DNA from: Bacteroides stercoris ATCC 43183
Lineage (GTDB): Bacteria > Bacteroidota > Bacteroidia > Bacteroidales > Bacteroidaceae
Assembly (NCBI RefSeq): GCF_025147325.1
Contig: NZ_CP102262.1
Coordinates: forward strand, 248,001 to 312,000
Length of the DNA: 64,000 nt
Reading direction: 5' to 3'
Every line of letters starts with the position of its first letter. The first letter of the stretch is position 1. The notes beneath the pieces were generated by a model, which ran no database searches, was not told where the DNA came from, and was given only the letters and a program-made list of their open reading frames with translations. This document shows positions 35,586 through 43,807 of the stretch, in pieces. The position numbers and the translations under genes were made by a program.

Positions 35586-35595
35586 GAAATCGCTC
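35577..35595 (-). repeat. Inverted repeat, outer copy
   Basis: Minus-strand GAGCGATTTCGTGCAACAA, two bases after the stop codon of the serine recombinase gene. Confidence 0.85.
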
Positions 35596-35596
35596 C

Positions 35597-36205
35597 TTAT
35601 ACTTCTACCATAAAAGTCTTAATAAATCGAGCGAGCGTATTTCTATCCACTTTACAAATTTTAGCGATTTTGCGTTGTGAAACTTCAGCTTTCAATAGTT
35701 CTTGTATGAGAATTCTCTTATCGTGGAGTTTGTACTTTTCTGGAGCAGTCTTTTTCCCTTTAGGACGTCCTAATATTACCCCTTCTATTTTCTTTCGTGC
35801 TAAGGCTTCTTTTGTTCGTTGGCTAATAAGGTTACGTTCAATCTCTGCTGACAGTCCAAAAGCAAAAGCCAACACTTTACTTTGAATGTCCTCTCCTAAC
35901 TTATAGTTGTCTTTGATAGTCCAAACCCTACATTCCTTGCTCATGCAAATATTCAGAATTTCCATTATCATAAAGAGATTACGACCCAATCTGGACAATT
36001 CAGCGCAGATAATTAAATCATCTTTCTGTACCTTATTGAGCAATTTTCCGAGTTCACGTTTGTTGTAGGCTTTTGTTCCACTAATGGTTTCCTCTATCCA
36101 ACCATCAATTTTTATGTTTTGATTGTCGCAGAAATTCTTGATTTCAAAACGTTGGTTTTCTACTGTCTGCTTATCACTGCTTACTCTAATGTATCCGTAT
36201 ATCAT
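35597..36205 (-). CDS. Small serine recombinase (resolvase/invertase family), probable TRD invertase
   Basis: A 202-aa protein with the resolvase/invertase catalytic domain: YGYIRVSSDKQTVENQ holds the nucleophilic Ser near residue 10, and ICAELSRLGRNLFMIMEIL holds the conserved S-R-L-x-R. GLSAEIERNLISQRTKEALARKK is the E helix, followed by a GRPKGKK linker and a C-terminal HTH (VSQRKIAKICKVDRNTLARF). Length and layout match DNA invertases of the Hin/Gin/Mpi type. It reads toward the invertible cassette, ends next to the outer repeat and is almost certainly its dedicated invertase. Confidence 0.92.
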   Translation of the reverse strand: MIYGYIRVSSDKQTVENQRFEIKNFCDNQNIKIDGWIEETISGTKAYNKRELGKLLNKVQKDDLIICAELSRLGRNLFMIMEILNICMSKECRVWTIKDNYKLGEDIQSKVLAFAFGLSAEIERNLISQRTKEALARKKIEGVILGRPKGKKTAPEKYKLHDKRILIQELLKAEVSQRKIAKICKVDRNTLARFIKTFMVEV

Positions 36206-37080
36206 ATGTCTAATTATAAATGTTTATAGATATATAATATGGATAGTTTTTCTATAGAAACCTAAGAGAGCGTTGATTTTACATTTAATTCTTTGCCATT
36301 TCGTTTTTAATGAACTTTCAATTTCCATTTTTATATAGTACAATTTAATTTTTATTCTTCTATTTGTGCATAGAATAACTGACTTGATAGCAACTTATAG
36401 TTGAGCACAGCAATAAATACGGTTGTCAGCTCTTTACCTTAAAATCGGGCACTTCTTCCGAAGCTTTTACAATAAGTCGATAAGAAATTTATTTCAGAAT
36501 TAATTAAAATTCCCGAATCTGGCCTATAACAAACTCGGATGGGAAAAGTGATGGTACCATCAGATATGCATATAGCCATATGACCGGACATGTAGATACG
36601 ACGATAACAATACGCTCTTCTATCGGAAAGGATATAACGGGATGCACGAATAACCATATATGATTATCGGAATAGTGGTATGGCTGGTTGTGGGTATATG
36701 ACAGCATCCGTATATCCGATTCTGTATTTTTATTATCGGTATTTCATTTGTTCCAAAAGCCTCTTTAACAGATTCCATCCGGGATGATCGCCTGAATTCT
36801 CATGTACCGGACTTTCTTTTTGCTTGATTATCAAATAACCGTATTGCATCCGGCTATTTGTCGGAATCTGTCATTCAGTAATTGTTCCTGTCATTCGTTT
36901 TTTCTCTGCGGTTGTTGCCTTTTTTCTCGTAGTATTATGGTCATGTTACCGGATGGGAAGAGCCATCTCCATCACAACCATGAATTATAGTGTAGCCATA
37001 TTTGTATATAGCCGTATGATACGCTATCCGGATAATGCTATCACAGAATTGCGATATAGCCGGATATCAAAATAAGGATA
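36206..37080. other. Gene-free, palindrome-rich DNA
   Basis: No supported gene. The stretch 36530-37080 holds many short inverted words built on CATATAGCC, CCGGAT and ATATCC (for example ATATAGCCGGATATC near 37060). It might hold protein-binding sites or be the remnant of a mobile element. The promoter of the serine recombinase should lie in its first 100 bp, which are very AT-rich. Confidence 0.4.
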
Positions 37081-37130
37081 GCCGGGAGTGAAGGGAGCAC
37101 GCACACTTCTGGATACAGATATCTCAAAAT

Positions 37131-37345
37131 CTCCATTTGCAGAAGTGTATAAATATCAATCCATTAATGGAGACTATAAAGAAAAAACATAAGTCATACA
37201 CGACTACCTGTTATTCTCCATTTGTAGAAGTGTAGAAGTAGCAATCTGTTAATGGAGATAATGAAGAAAAAACAATGAGGTATATACGGCTACATGTCCA
37301 TTTCTCCATTTGCAGAAGTGTAGAAGTAGCAATCCATTAATGGAC
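37131..37345. repeat. Three tandem degenerate repeats, period 85-88 bp
   Basis: Copies begin at 37131, 37216 and 37304, each with CTCCATTTGCAGAAGTGTA (one base varies) followed about 20 bp later by CAATCCATTAATGGA or a close variant. CTCCATT at the start pairs with AATGGAG at the end of the unit, so each can form a hairpin. No coding potential is seen. Confidence 0.7.
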
Positions 37346-37543
37346 AATAGAGCATGTAAAGGGCCGATTTCCCGTATATTCGCCTCCTTATCCCCGAATT
37401 ATGGGCGTAAGTCACATGGTTATGGAGATATATCCATCCTTTAATGGGGAGAACAGCGACAAATATCTGATAGAAATGCCCCGCAAACCACAGGAAAATA
37501 GCCTTACAATGAGCTGATACACAATAATTATTGGATAAACGTG

Positions 37544-37625
37544 GTCCGCTCCTGCGGACAGCAAGTTGTGTTTTCGTTAAACGAAAACCGGACGGTTTAA
37601 CGGCGGAAACGCCGCCAAACCGCCC
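37544..37625. other. Three consecutive GC-rich hairpins
   Basis: GTCCGC-TCCT-GCGGAC (37544-37559), the perfect 9-1-9 palindrome GTTTTCGTTAAACGAAAAC (37570-37588) and a strong GGCGGAAACGCCGCC stem, then a C7 and A8 run. Such a series is seen before mobilization genes of Bacteroides conjugative elements, but no mob gene follows, so it may be an orphan oriT scar. Confidence 0.4.
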
Positions 37626-37787
37626 CCCCAAAAAAAAGCTCCGGAGTCGCTTTTCCGTACCGGTATCAGAAAAAGAGCCGACAAATCACATAAAGAAGGA
37701 AAGTGAACAGTTTTCTGATATTTTGGTCAGAAATCATATCGGAAATTTTGAGCGGTACATGTATTTTTGCAAAATAAACAGTACCCC

Positions 37788-37820
37788 TTGCTGCTTATCC
37801 GAAAACATTGCCTATCTTTG
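37788..37820 (+). promoter_or_regulatory. Putative promoter upstream of the hairpin element
   Basis: TTG (37788-37790), a 22-bp spacer and TATCTTTG (37813-37820). It would transcribe the 151-bp hairpin region and possibly the gene array after it. Confidence 0.45.
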
Positions 37821-37871
37821 TAAAGTCGTGCAAACGACTGACATATATAGTTGATGTGTTTCGCTAACACC

Positions 37872-38022
37872 TTGTATTAGAAATCTGGTAAATTTCAAAA
37901 TGGAAGCAGGGCTGAGCAGTAACACTTGTCACATGTATCCGTATGCGAATGACATGCGATATAGGTGTGGGGTACTGTTTTCATTTATTTGCTTCCGGGT
38001 TTTACCAGAACCTCTAATACAA
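37872..38022. repeat. 151-bp nested inverted-repeat element (MITE-like or structured RNA)
   Basis: Outer arms TTGTATTAGA (37872-37881) and TCTAATACAA (38013-38022), inner arms TCTGGTAAA (37884-37892) and TTTACCAGA (38001-38009), and a third pair GGAAGC/GCTTCC (37902-37907, 37991-37996). Arms are nested at matching distances, with a further imperfect stem in the centre. No ORF is inside. Confidence 0.55.
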
Positions 38023-38453
38023 ATAAGTAAACCGGCTCCACACTTTCTTGTTAGATAGTGTGGCATTCAAGTCCGGTGGCGAAAATGGGGTCAGTCCGAA
38101 ATGTTGATTTTCAATAATGGAATCCATGTGTGTTGGATAATTGTCGGATAATTGGTCATGAATGAATAGAAATCCGTAAAACTTATCAGCATTCATAAGA
38201 AACCATGTGTAGGATTTGGCTATTTTTACGCAGAAAAAACGGATAAGATTATGAAAAACGTAAATGCTATAATAAAAAACGCTTGGGGTGAGAGTCCGCC
38301 ACCGAAAGTCAAAACCGGCTTTATCCCCAATCTCTGTGATTGGGAGAAGAAAAATTATCTGACGAATCCCGGCTCTTACTACCGGCAAAAGGCATCGGTC
38401 GGATATATAGCCATGAAAGGATGGCTTTTCACTATTTTGCGTTTGCCGAACTG

Positions 38454-38461
38454 TACCTTTG
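38454..38461 (+). promoter_or_regulatory. Candidate -7 box for the secreted-protein array
   Basis: TACCTTTG, 125 bp before the first gene of the array. There is no well-spaced TTG before it, so support is weak. Confidence 0.3.
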
Positions 38462-38586
38462 CTAACCAAGTGTTTTCCTACTTCCCTTTTCCATTCTCTA
38501 TTCTGAATAATCAGATTCTCGCAATATATAAATTATACAATCACCTTTGGAATGATATCAAGGTGTCTTATCCTGTAAAAGCTGCT

Positions 38587-40260
38587 ATGAAAAAAACGGC
38601 ATTCATAGCATTGTTCTCAGGCATGATATTGTCAGCCGGAGCTCAGAATACGAACCGGATAACCGAAGAGGAGCCTGATATAAAGGTGACAAAGGATACG
38701 GTATGGAATATGGCGATTGAAAAGAAAGCGGCACCCAAGGTACAATTCCCCCAACCGGGAGACAAAATTGATGTACTGGATCCTATCGTGTACAGTTTAT
38801 GCTATACTACCGCCTATGATAGGCTTGCCCGGAAATCCGTCAAGGTGAAAACTTACAGGAAAGAGTACGCTCCGTATATCCACGCCGGCTATGACTTTGG
38901 CGTAAAGCATTGGAAAGAAATCGTACTAAAAGACTATTCCTCGCTCTGGAAACAATTGAAGGGCATTGCAGAGAGTACCGGAATGGAAAGGACCTGCTTC
39001 CGCAACGGAGCCCTTATGGGAGCATACTCAACAAATCCCTATCCGGAACTGGATTATATCGATGCCGCAATTTCCGATGTGCTGAAACAGGTAAGGAAGC
39101 ATATCGCTTCTGAAAATGAAATATCCCGGCACTATTACACCTTATCTGATAAATGGTTTTCTTTTTTCAATGGAGAGAAAGAACGCTATTACGACATCGC
39201 AAATCACAACAGACCCTATTTCCTGTGCCAAGAGCATGCCGACGATGCCCTTATTCTTCCAGAGTGGATAGATACTGCCACAGCAAGCAATGACATCACC
39301 CAATCGGAAGCCCTGGCTTCGGCAATTGCAAAATTTGACTCCCCTGCCGTTCCGGACGGAATCCGCAAGCTGAAAGACAACAGGAGGCTCACACCCGACG
39401 AACGGAATGCCTTACTGGCACCTAACGATATGATTTCGTATGCCGTAGGCGTAGCACAAGCTGGCTGGATCATGGAATATAAATGGTTTATAGGGGAAGC
39501 CCACAGAGAGGAGTTTGATGCAATGCTCCTTTCCCCAGGAAACCGTCCTGCCATCATGGCCGCTTTTGAAGACGGACTGAGGAGTGCCATGACTATAACA
39601 GAATGTTTTAAAAATGCGATTCTGCGTCAGGACTGCGACTCGATATGTCTTATGAACAAAGCCATCAAAGCAGAATTGAACAAAGCATACAGACAAGACG
39701 TAGTTTATGGTTATGTCTTTATGAACGGAATGGATGCCGTTGAAATATACAGGGCCGGTGCCGCATGGGATATTCCTGAAAAACAAACGGCCAGCGGATT
39801 GCGGCTTGATAAGGACCGGGTGCTTGAAGGTTTCAGGGATTATCTGGAGGGACATTTGAAAATGGGAGTCGAATATGCCCGGACACTGACCAAGGGACGC
39901 AATGCCATTGATTGGCATTTATATGAAAAAGACACGGAGACAATAGACCTGTCTGAAAACGGATTCCAGCCTGCCGTTCCGCTACATATCACGACAGGCA
40001 CATCAAGCGAGTGGAGCGCCGAACTATCGCAGATGCTTACACTCCCACAGGAAGTTGCCGGGCAGAACATTACGGGCAAGGTGATGGCTACGGTGGTAAT
40101 TGAGGCCGATGGTGCTGTCAGCAAAGTGGAAATTACAAGTTCGCCGCATCCGGCTTTGAGCGAAACTGTAACGGATTGCATCTACCGCATGAGGTTCATG
40201 CCGGCAAAATATGACGGCGAATGCGTTGCATCTGTTGCCATTATTCCTGTATTATTCTAA
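38587..40260 (+). CDS. Secreted protein with TonB-C-like C-terminal domain
   Basis: 557 aa from the ATG at 38587, which opens a signal peptide (MKKTAFIALFSGMILSAGAQ). The long helical middle (about 60-460) has no motif I know. The last 90 residues (ITGKVMATVVIEADGAVSKV, HPALSETVTDCIYRMRFMPA) resemble the C-terminal fold of TonB-like proteins, here without a TonB transmembrane start, so the protein is exported to the periplasm or beyond. It opens the array; the next gene starts 25 bp later and shares the C-terminal module. An in-frame extension up to 38251 is rejected since it covers a -7 box and lacks a signal peptide. Confidence 0.7.
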   Translation: MKKTAFIALFSGMILSAGAQNTNRITEEEPDIKVTKDTVWNMAIEKKAAPKVQFPQPGDKIDVLDPIVYSLCYTTAYDRLARKSVKVKTYRKEYAPYIHAGYDFGVKHWKEIVLKDYSSLWKQLKGIAESTGMERTCFRNGALMGAYSTNPYPELDYIDAAISDVLKQVRKHIASENEISRHYYTLSDKWFSFFNGEKERYYDIANHNRPYFLCQEHADDALILPEWIDTATASNDITQSEALASAIAKFDSPAVPDGIRKLKDNRRLTPDERNALLAPNDMISYAVGVAQAGWIMEYKWFIGEAHREEFDAMLLSPGNRPAIMAAFEDGLRSAMTITECFKNAILRQDCDSICLMNKAIKAELNKAYRQDVVYGYVFMNGMDAVEIYRAGAAWDIPEKQTASGLRLDKDRVLEGFRDYLEGHLKMGVEYARTLTKGRNAIDWHLYEKDTETIDLSENGFQPAVPLHITTGTSSEWSAELSQMLTLPQEVAGQNITGKVMATVVIEADGAVSKVEITSSPHPALSETVTDCIYRMRFMPAKYDGECVASVAIIPVLF

Positions 40261-40285
40261 TGAAAACACAATACAACCATTCATC

Positions 40286-41863
40286 ATGAAAAGATTATTA
40301 TCAACCGTCCTGCTTGCATATCTCGTACTGGGAGCATGGGCACAAAACAAGACGAAAATGACAGAAGAAGAGAAAAAAGAGGCCATGGAGCAACTTGAAG
40401 TGCTCTATCAGTTCGAGACTGGAGCGGCATTCGGCGAACTTGATTCATTGACAGAGAACCAAGAGTTCAAACAGGAGAGGCTCCCTTGGGAGGAATGGGC
40501 GGGCAAATTCAAATACGCGAAAGAGGGTCTACCAGTATTATTAAGGTGCTTTAATAAGGCATTCATAGAGCCTAACAAGGATTCTCCTATCTTCTGTAAC
40601 CTAATGCTAAGAGGCAAATTTGAAGATTTATCTTCAAATTTCGACATTCGGAAAAAATCCGAACTGTGGATGTTTCACCATCAGGATGAGAACGGGAACT
40701 TCACGGGATTCCACAAAAACCTTTTCTTCGACCTGGAGACTGATTTACAGATTCATCTGACGGATAAGCAGGGTAAACCGATCTATATACACCCGGATGA
40801 AAATCTCTATCTGCTTGAGGGCGGATACAAAGCCCAGAACAAAGACACGTTAAATATATGGTACGGGTTGCAGATACCGTTAACTGCCCCTTATCAGGAA
40901 ATTGCAGGAGGACACATCTCCTTGTCTTTCTATATGCCTGAGAAATACGACCGCATCACAGTACCCATTAAGGAATTTGGAAACAAACCTGTACAGGTGA
41001 CTTGGGGCAGCATGACTTTTTCCATAGAAAAGGTTGACAGCAACGGCTTCATCATTTCCACAGACGCAGAGAATATCGACAAACTGAGACGCATGGATTG
41101 CCTTTATCACAGAGACGGTAACTGGTACGAGCCGTCCTCTAAAACAGCCACAACAAGAGATTTGGACAAGATTCTGAGAAATAGTATAGGGAAAATCTCG
41201 TTTGAAGAGTGGTTGAAAAGAAAAAACATTGACCCGAACAAGCTGGAAGAGACTATGAAACACTATATGGAAGATGAAGTTTCAGAGGGAAATGACGGTA
41301 CAAACATTGCCGGAGTTATGGGAAAGCACTACACGGTTGCCTTGCAGGGGGATAGTCTGTTGCTCTACATGCCGGATGAAAAGAAACGGAAAATTGCAGA
41401 GATAACTGTATTTGCCCCATCGGAAGGCAAAGCATCGCGATTATTAATCAACCACGAGCGATGCAGTGAACTTATAGAATGGTTGTGCTCAGAGAAATCA
41501 CCTGACAATACAAAACAGACCGAACCGGAAGAGATGGAGGAAGTGGATTATTTCAGTCCTGATTTACAACCAGCCAAGCCCATCAACCCGCAGACAGGAA
41601 TGCCGGACGATTGGAACATGGTCTTGGAACGATTGCTCAGGAAGCCCGAAGAGGCCGTCGAGCAAGAAATTACAGGAAGAATGACAGCGGAAATAACCAT
41701 CGGAACTGACGGCGTTGCCAGCAACGTAAAAATATACGGAGATCCCCACCCGCTATTGAAAAAAGCGGTCTGCGACTGCCTATACGGCATAAAGTATGTC
41801 CCGGCAAAATGGAAGGGAAAAGCGATTCCCTTTGTCGCTACTCTCCCCGTCATTTTTAATTGA
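40286..41863 (+). CDS. Secreted protein with TonB-C-like C-terminal domain, paralogue of the previous gene
   Basis: 525 aa from the ATG at 40286 with signal peptide MKRLLSTVLLAYLVLGAWAQ. The middle (residues 40-400) differs from the preceding protein, while the C-terminus (EITGRMTAEITIGTDGVASN; HPLLKKAVCDCLYGIKYVPA) clearly repeats its module. The N-terminal part KMTEEEKKEAMEQLEVLYQF resembles the start of the protein at 45848. Function is not recognised. It is 8 bp from the downstream membrane-protein gene. Confidence 0.7.
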   Translation: MKRLLSTVLLAYLVLGAWAQNKTKMTEEEKKEAMEQLEVLYQFETGAAFGELDSLTENQEFKQERLPWEEWAGKFKYAKEGLPVLLRCFNKAFIEPNKDSPIFCNLMLRGKFEDLSSNFDIRKKSELWMFHHQDENGNFTGFHKNLFFDLETDLQIHLTDKQGKPIYIHPDENLYLLEGGYKAQNKDTLNIWYGLQIPLTAPYQEIAGGHISLSFYMPEKYDRITVPIKEFGNKPVQVTWGSMTFSIEKVDSNGFIISTDAENIDKLRRMDCLYHRDGNWYEPSSKTATTRDLDKILRNSIGKISFEEWLKRKNIDPNKLEETMKHYMEDEVSEGNDGTNIAGVMGKHYTVALQGDSLLLYMPDEKKRKIAEITVFAPSEGKASRLLINHERCSELIEWLCSEKSPDNTKQTEPEEMEEVDYFSPDLQPAKPINPQTGMPDDWNMVLERLLRKPEEAVEQEITGRMTAEITIGTDGVASNVKIYGDPHPLLKKAVCDCLYGIKYVPAKWKGKAIPFVATLPVIFN

Positions 41864-41871
41864 CCGAGCCT

Positions 41872-42522
41872 ATGGAAGGATATATCCTGATTGTACTACA
41901 GATTCTGATAACCGGACTGATTATCTGGAGAAGGAAGCAGGACTCCAAAGAGCCGTTAGGCTGTCTGGCAGCGGGTTTTATTTTCATGATTGTATTTGCT
42001 CTGACCACCGTACTGTTCAGTCTGGGGCATCTTATCATCAATGAAGGACTGTTTGCCAATATCTTTGCAAAGAGCAGAGGGTCGCTCGCCGCCGCTTCTC
42101 CTGTGGAATGGCTGATGGCTGGATTTATCTGTCTGATAATGACACTGGTATCTGCTACCGTCTGCTCTTTGGCTGGCTATGCTGTCATAGGCCGTCACCC
42201 CAAATTCTGCAAACTGATATGGAAAACACTGGCAGTAATCCTGCTGTTTCCCATCATGGCATTGGGAATATTGGTTGCGGCATTTGGGTTTGCCTATATT
42301 ATCTGCATGAGGTTTGCCTCACCCATGTTTGACGATATCGGCTGGGGCTGGATGCTTCTGCTCTTATTTTTCAGTGTGATGTGCCTGCTTGGATTTTCCG
42401 GATTCGTCGTTTACCTGTTGGAAATGAACAGCGAGAAATTGAAAGAATACGATGAAAAGGACAGCAGACGTTCTTTCAGACCGGTCGATATGAATAACCA
42501 TGAGAAAGGAGGCACTATATGA
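41872..42522 (+). CDS. Small multi-pass membrane protein of the array
   Basis: 216 aa from the ATG at 41872, with about five hydrophobic segments (YILIVLQILITGLII; CLAAGFIFMIVFALTTVLF; WLMAGFICLIMTLVSATVC; LLLLFFSVMCLLGFSGFVVYLL). The cytoplasmic tail reads MNSEKLKEYDEKDSRRSFRP and ends NHEKGG. The same tail pattern (N-S-K-x-x-x-Y, R-R-S-[FY]-R) recurs in the protein at 47888 and inside the protein at 49735. The stop overlaps the next start by 4 bp (ATGA), so it works with the TPM protein. Confidence 0.7.
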   Translation: MEGYILIVLQILITGLIIWRRKQDSKEPLGCLAAGFIFMIVFALTTVLFSLGHLIINEGLFANIFAKSRGSLAAASPVEWLMAGFICLIMTLVSATVCSLAGYAVIGRHPKFCKLIWKTLAVILLFPIMALGILVAAFGFAYIICMRFASPMFDDIGWGWMLLLLFFSVMCLLGFSGFVVYLLEMNSEKLKEYDEKDSRRSFRPVDMNNHEKGGTI

Positions 42523-43772
42523 TACGAAAACTTATGATCTGCATAGCCGTTCTGGTGGGTTTCTGCCCGATGGCATGGGGAACGGTCGATGATGTACCTA
42601 ATCCCAAGACATACGATGCGGACAATTGGGTATCCGACCCTGACCATATATTGGACAGTGAAACAAAGAATAAAATCAACGATATATTGCAACAACTGGA
42701 GGACTCCCTGACCATAGAAGTGGCAGTTGTCGCCTTGAACAGCATCGGAGAAGAGGAACCGCATGAATTTGCCGTTACGCTGTTCAACCTGTGGGGTGTC
42801 GGCAAGGCGAAAGATGACAACGGACTGCTGATTCTGCTGACCCGGGATATACGGGATATCACCTTCAAGACCGGGTATGGTCTGGAAGGAGTATTGCCGG
42901 ATGCCATTTGCAAAAGAATACAAATGGAAACCATGGTGCCGCACCTTCGGGAAAATGACTGGAATACAGGAATGCTTGAAGGTGTCAAGGCTGTAGCGGC
43001 AGTTCTGTACGGAAGTGACTATCAGGCAGCTCCGCCGGAAGCATGGATAAAAAAGTTCCGGCGTACCACCCCTTCCCTGGTCTTTATCGTGTTTGCCCTG
43101 ATGCTGATACTTATAAACTGGCTTGTCTGGAAATCGGCGGTACACAGGATGACACCCAAAGACGAAGGGACGGAAGCCGCATTGGCCTTGCTGGCGACCC
43201 GAAACCCCTTTACTGCACGCACCCTGCTCGGACTGTGCTGGCTGGTACCGGTGTGGCCCGCCATGCTAGGTATTGCCTGCTGGTATTTCGGCATACAGAA
43301 ACAAAAGACCCTCAGGCGCAGCCGGACATGCCCGAAATGCAATCGGGAAACCCTCCGGGAGATTCCTTTGCACGAGTTGATAAAGGATACGAAACGGCTG
43401 ACTGAAAGCGAACGCAAAGAAACAGAACTGAAGACGGCCTATATCCGCATCTACCGGTGCTCCGCTTGCAGCGAAGAGGTGAAAATCCGGATACCGCTTG
43501 AAAAGGACGGCTATGAATGCTGCCCCTCCTGCGGGCACATGACGCTGCACAAGGAAGAAAAATATCGGACTATTATTAAAGCCACCACTTCATCAGAAGG
43601 ACTGATGGAGGCTCGCCATCGATGTATGTATTGCGATGCCGAATACATGGTAGGCTATACAATACCGAAAATCAACCCCTCTTCCAGACGTTCAGGAGGC
43701 TCAGGCGGTGGCGGAGGCGGCAGTTTCGGAGGAGGATCATCCGGAGGCGGAGGTTCATCCAGCCGTTTCTAA
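42519..43772 (+). CDS. TPM-domain membrane protein with zinc-ribbon Cys pairs and Gly-rich tail (YgcG-like)
   Basis: A 417-aa protein. The signal peptide (to about residue 21) is followed by a TPM domain (35-165; NWVSDPDHILDSETKNKIND, EVAVVALNSIG, DDNGLLILLTRDIRDI, FKTGYGLEGVLPD). Two membrane segments near 180-200 and 230-260 come next. Then a cytoplasmic part has four Cys pairs (CPKC near 270, CSAC near 313, CPSC near 335, CMYC near 369) that suggest zinc ribbons. The tail is the Gly/Ser-rich GGSFGGGSSGGGG typical of TPM proteins. The Cys-pair part recurs at 48259 and 49735. Exact role unknown; TPM proteins act in the envelope. Confidence 0.82.
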   Translation: MIRKLMICIAVLVGFCPMAWGTVDDVPNPKTYDADNWVSDPDHILDSETKNKINDILQQLEDSLTIEVAVVALNSIGEEEPHEFAVTLFNLWGVGKAKDDNGLLILLTRDIRDITFKTGYGLEGVLPDAICKRIQMETMVPHLRENDWNTGMLEGVKAVAAVLYGSDYQAAPPEAWIKKFRRTTPSLVFIVFALMLILINWLVWKSAVHRMTPKDEGTEAALALLATRNPFTARTLLGLCWLVPVWPAMLGIACWYFGIQKQKTLRRSRTCPKCNRETLREIPLHELIKDTKRLTESERKETELKTAYIRIYRCSACSEEVKIRIPLEKDGYECCPSCGHMTLHKEEKYRTIIKATTSSEGLMEARHRCMYCDAEYMVGYTIPKINPSSRRSGGSGGGGGGSFGGGSSGGGGSSSRF

Positions 43773-43807
43773 TACAGTATATCAATATTAACAAAAACAT
43801 GCAAATC

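Larger units (their letters stand above)
33711..35595. mobile_element. Invertible specificity cassette, about 1.9 kb
   Basis: Bounded by 19-bp inverted repeats. It contains the expressed TRD (plus strand, to 34674) and a silent TRD (minus strand, to 34671) tail to tail, with their stop codons overlapping by 4 bp. A serine recombinase gene ends 2 bp beyond the outer repeat. Both TRDs continue in frame from the SDFVQQ codons, so each orientation gives a full protein. Confidence 0.82.

Noticed and set aside
36439..36990. Small ORFs in the gap after the serine recombinase
   Set aside because: They overlap on opposite strands, lack recognisable domains and follow palindromic repeats.
37131..37345. 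CRISPR array
   Set aside because: Only three units with an 85-88 bp period, degenerate repeats and filler that is partly conserved; no cas genes in the window.
38251..38586. In-frame N-terminal extension of the first array protein
   Set aside because: It lacks a signal peptide, spans a -7 box and is rich in Pro/Asn/Trp without homology feel; a clear signal peptide starts at 38587.
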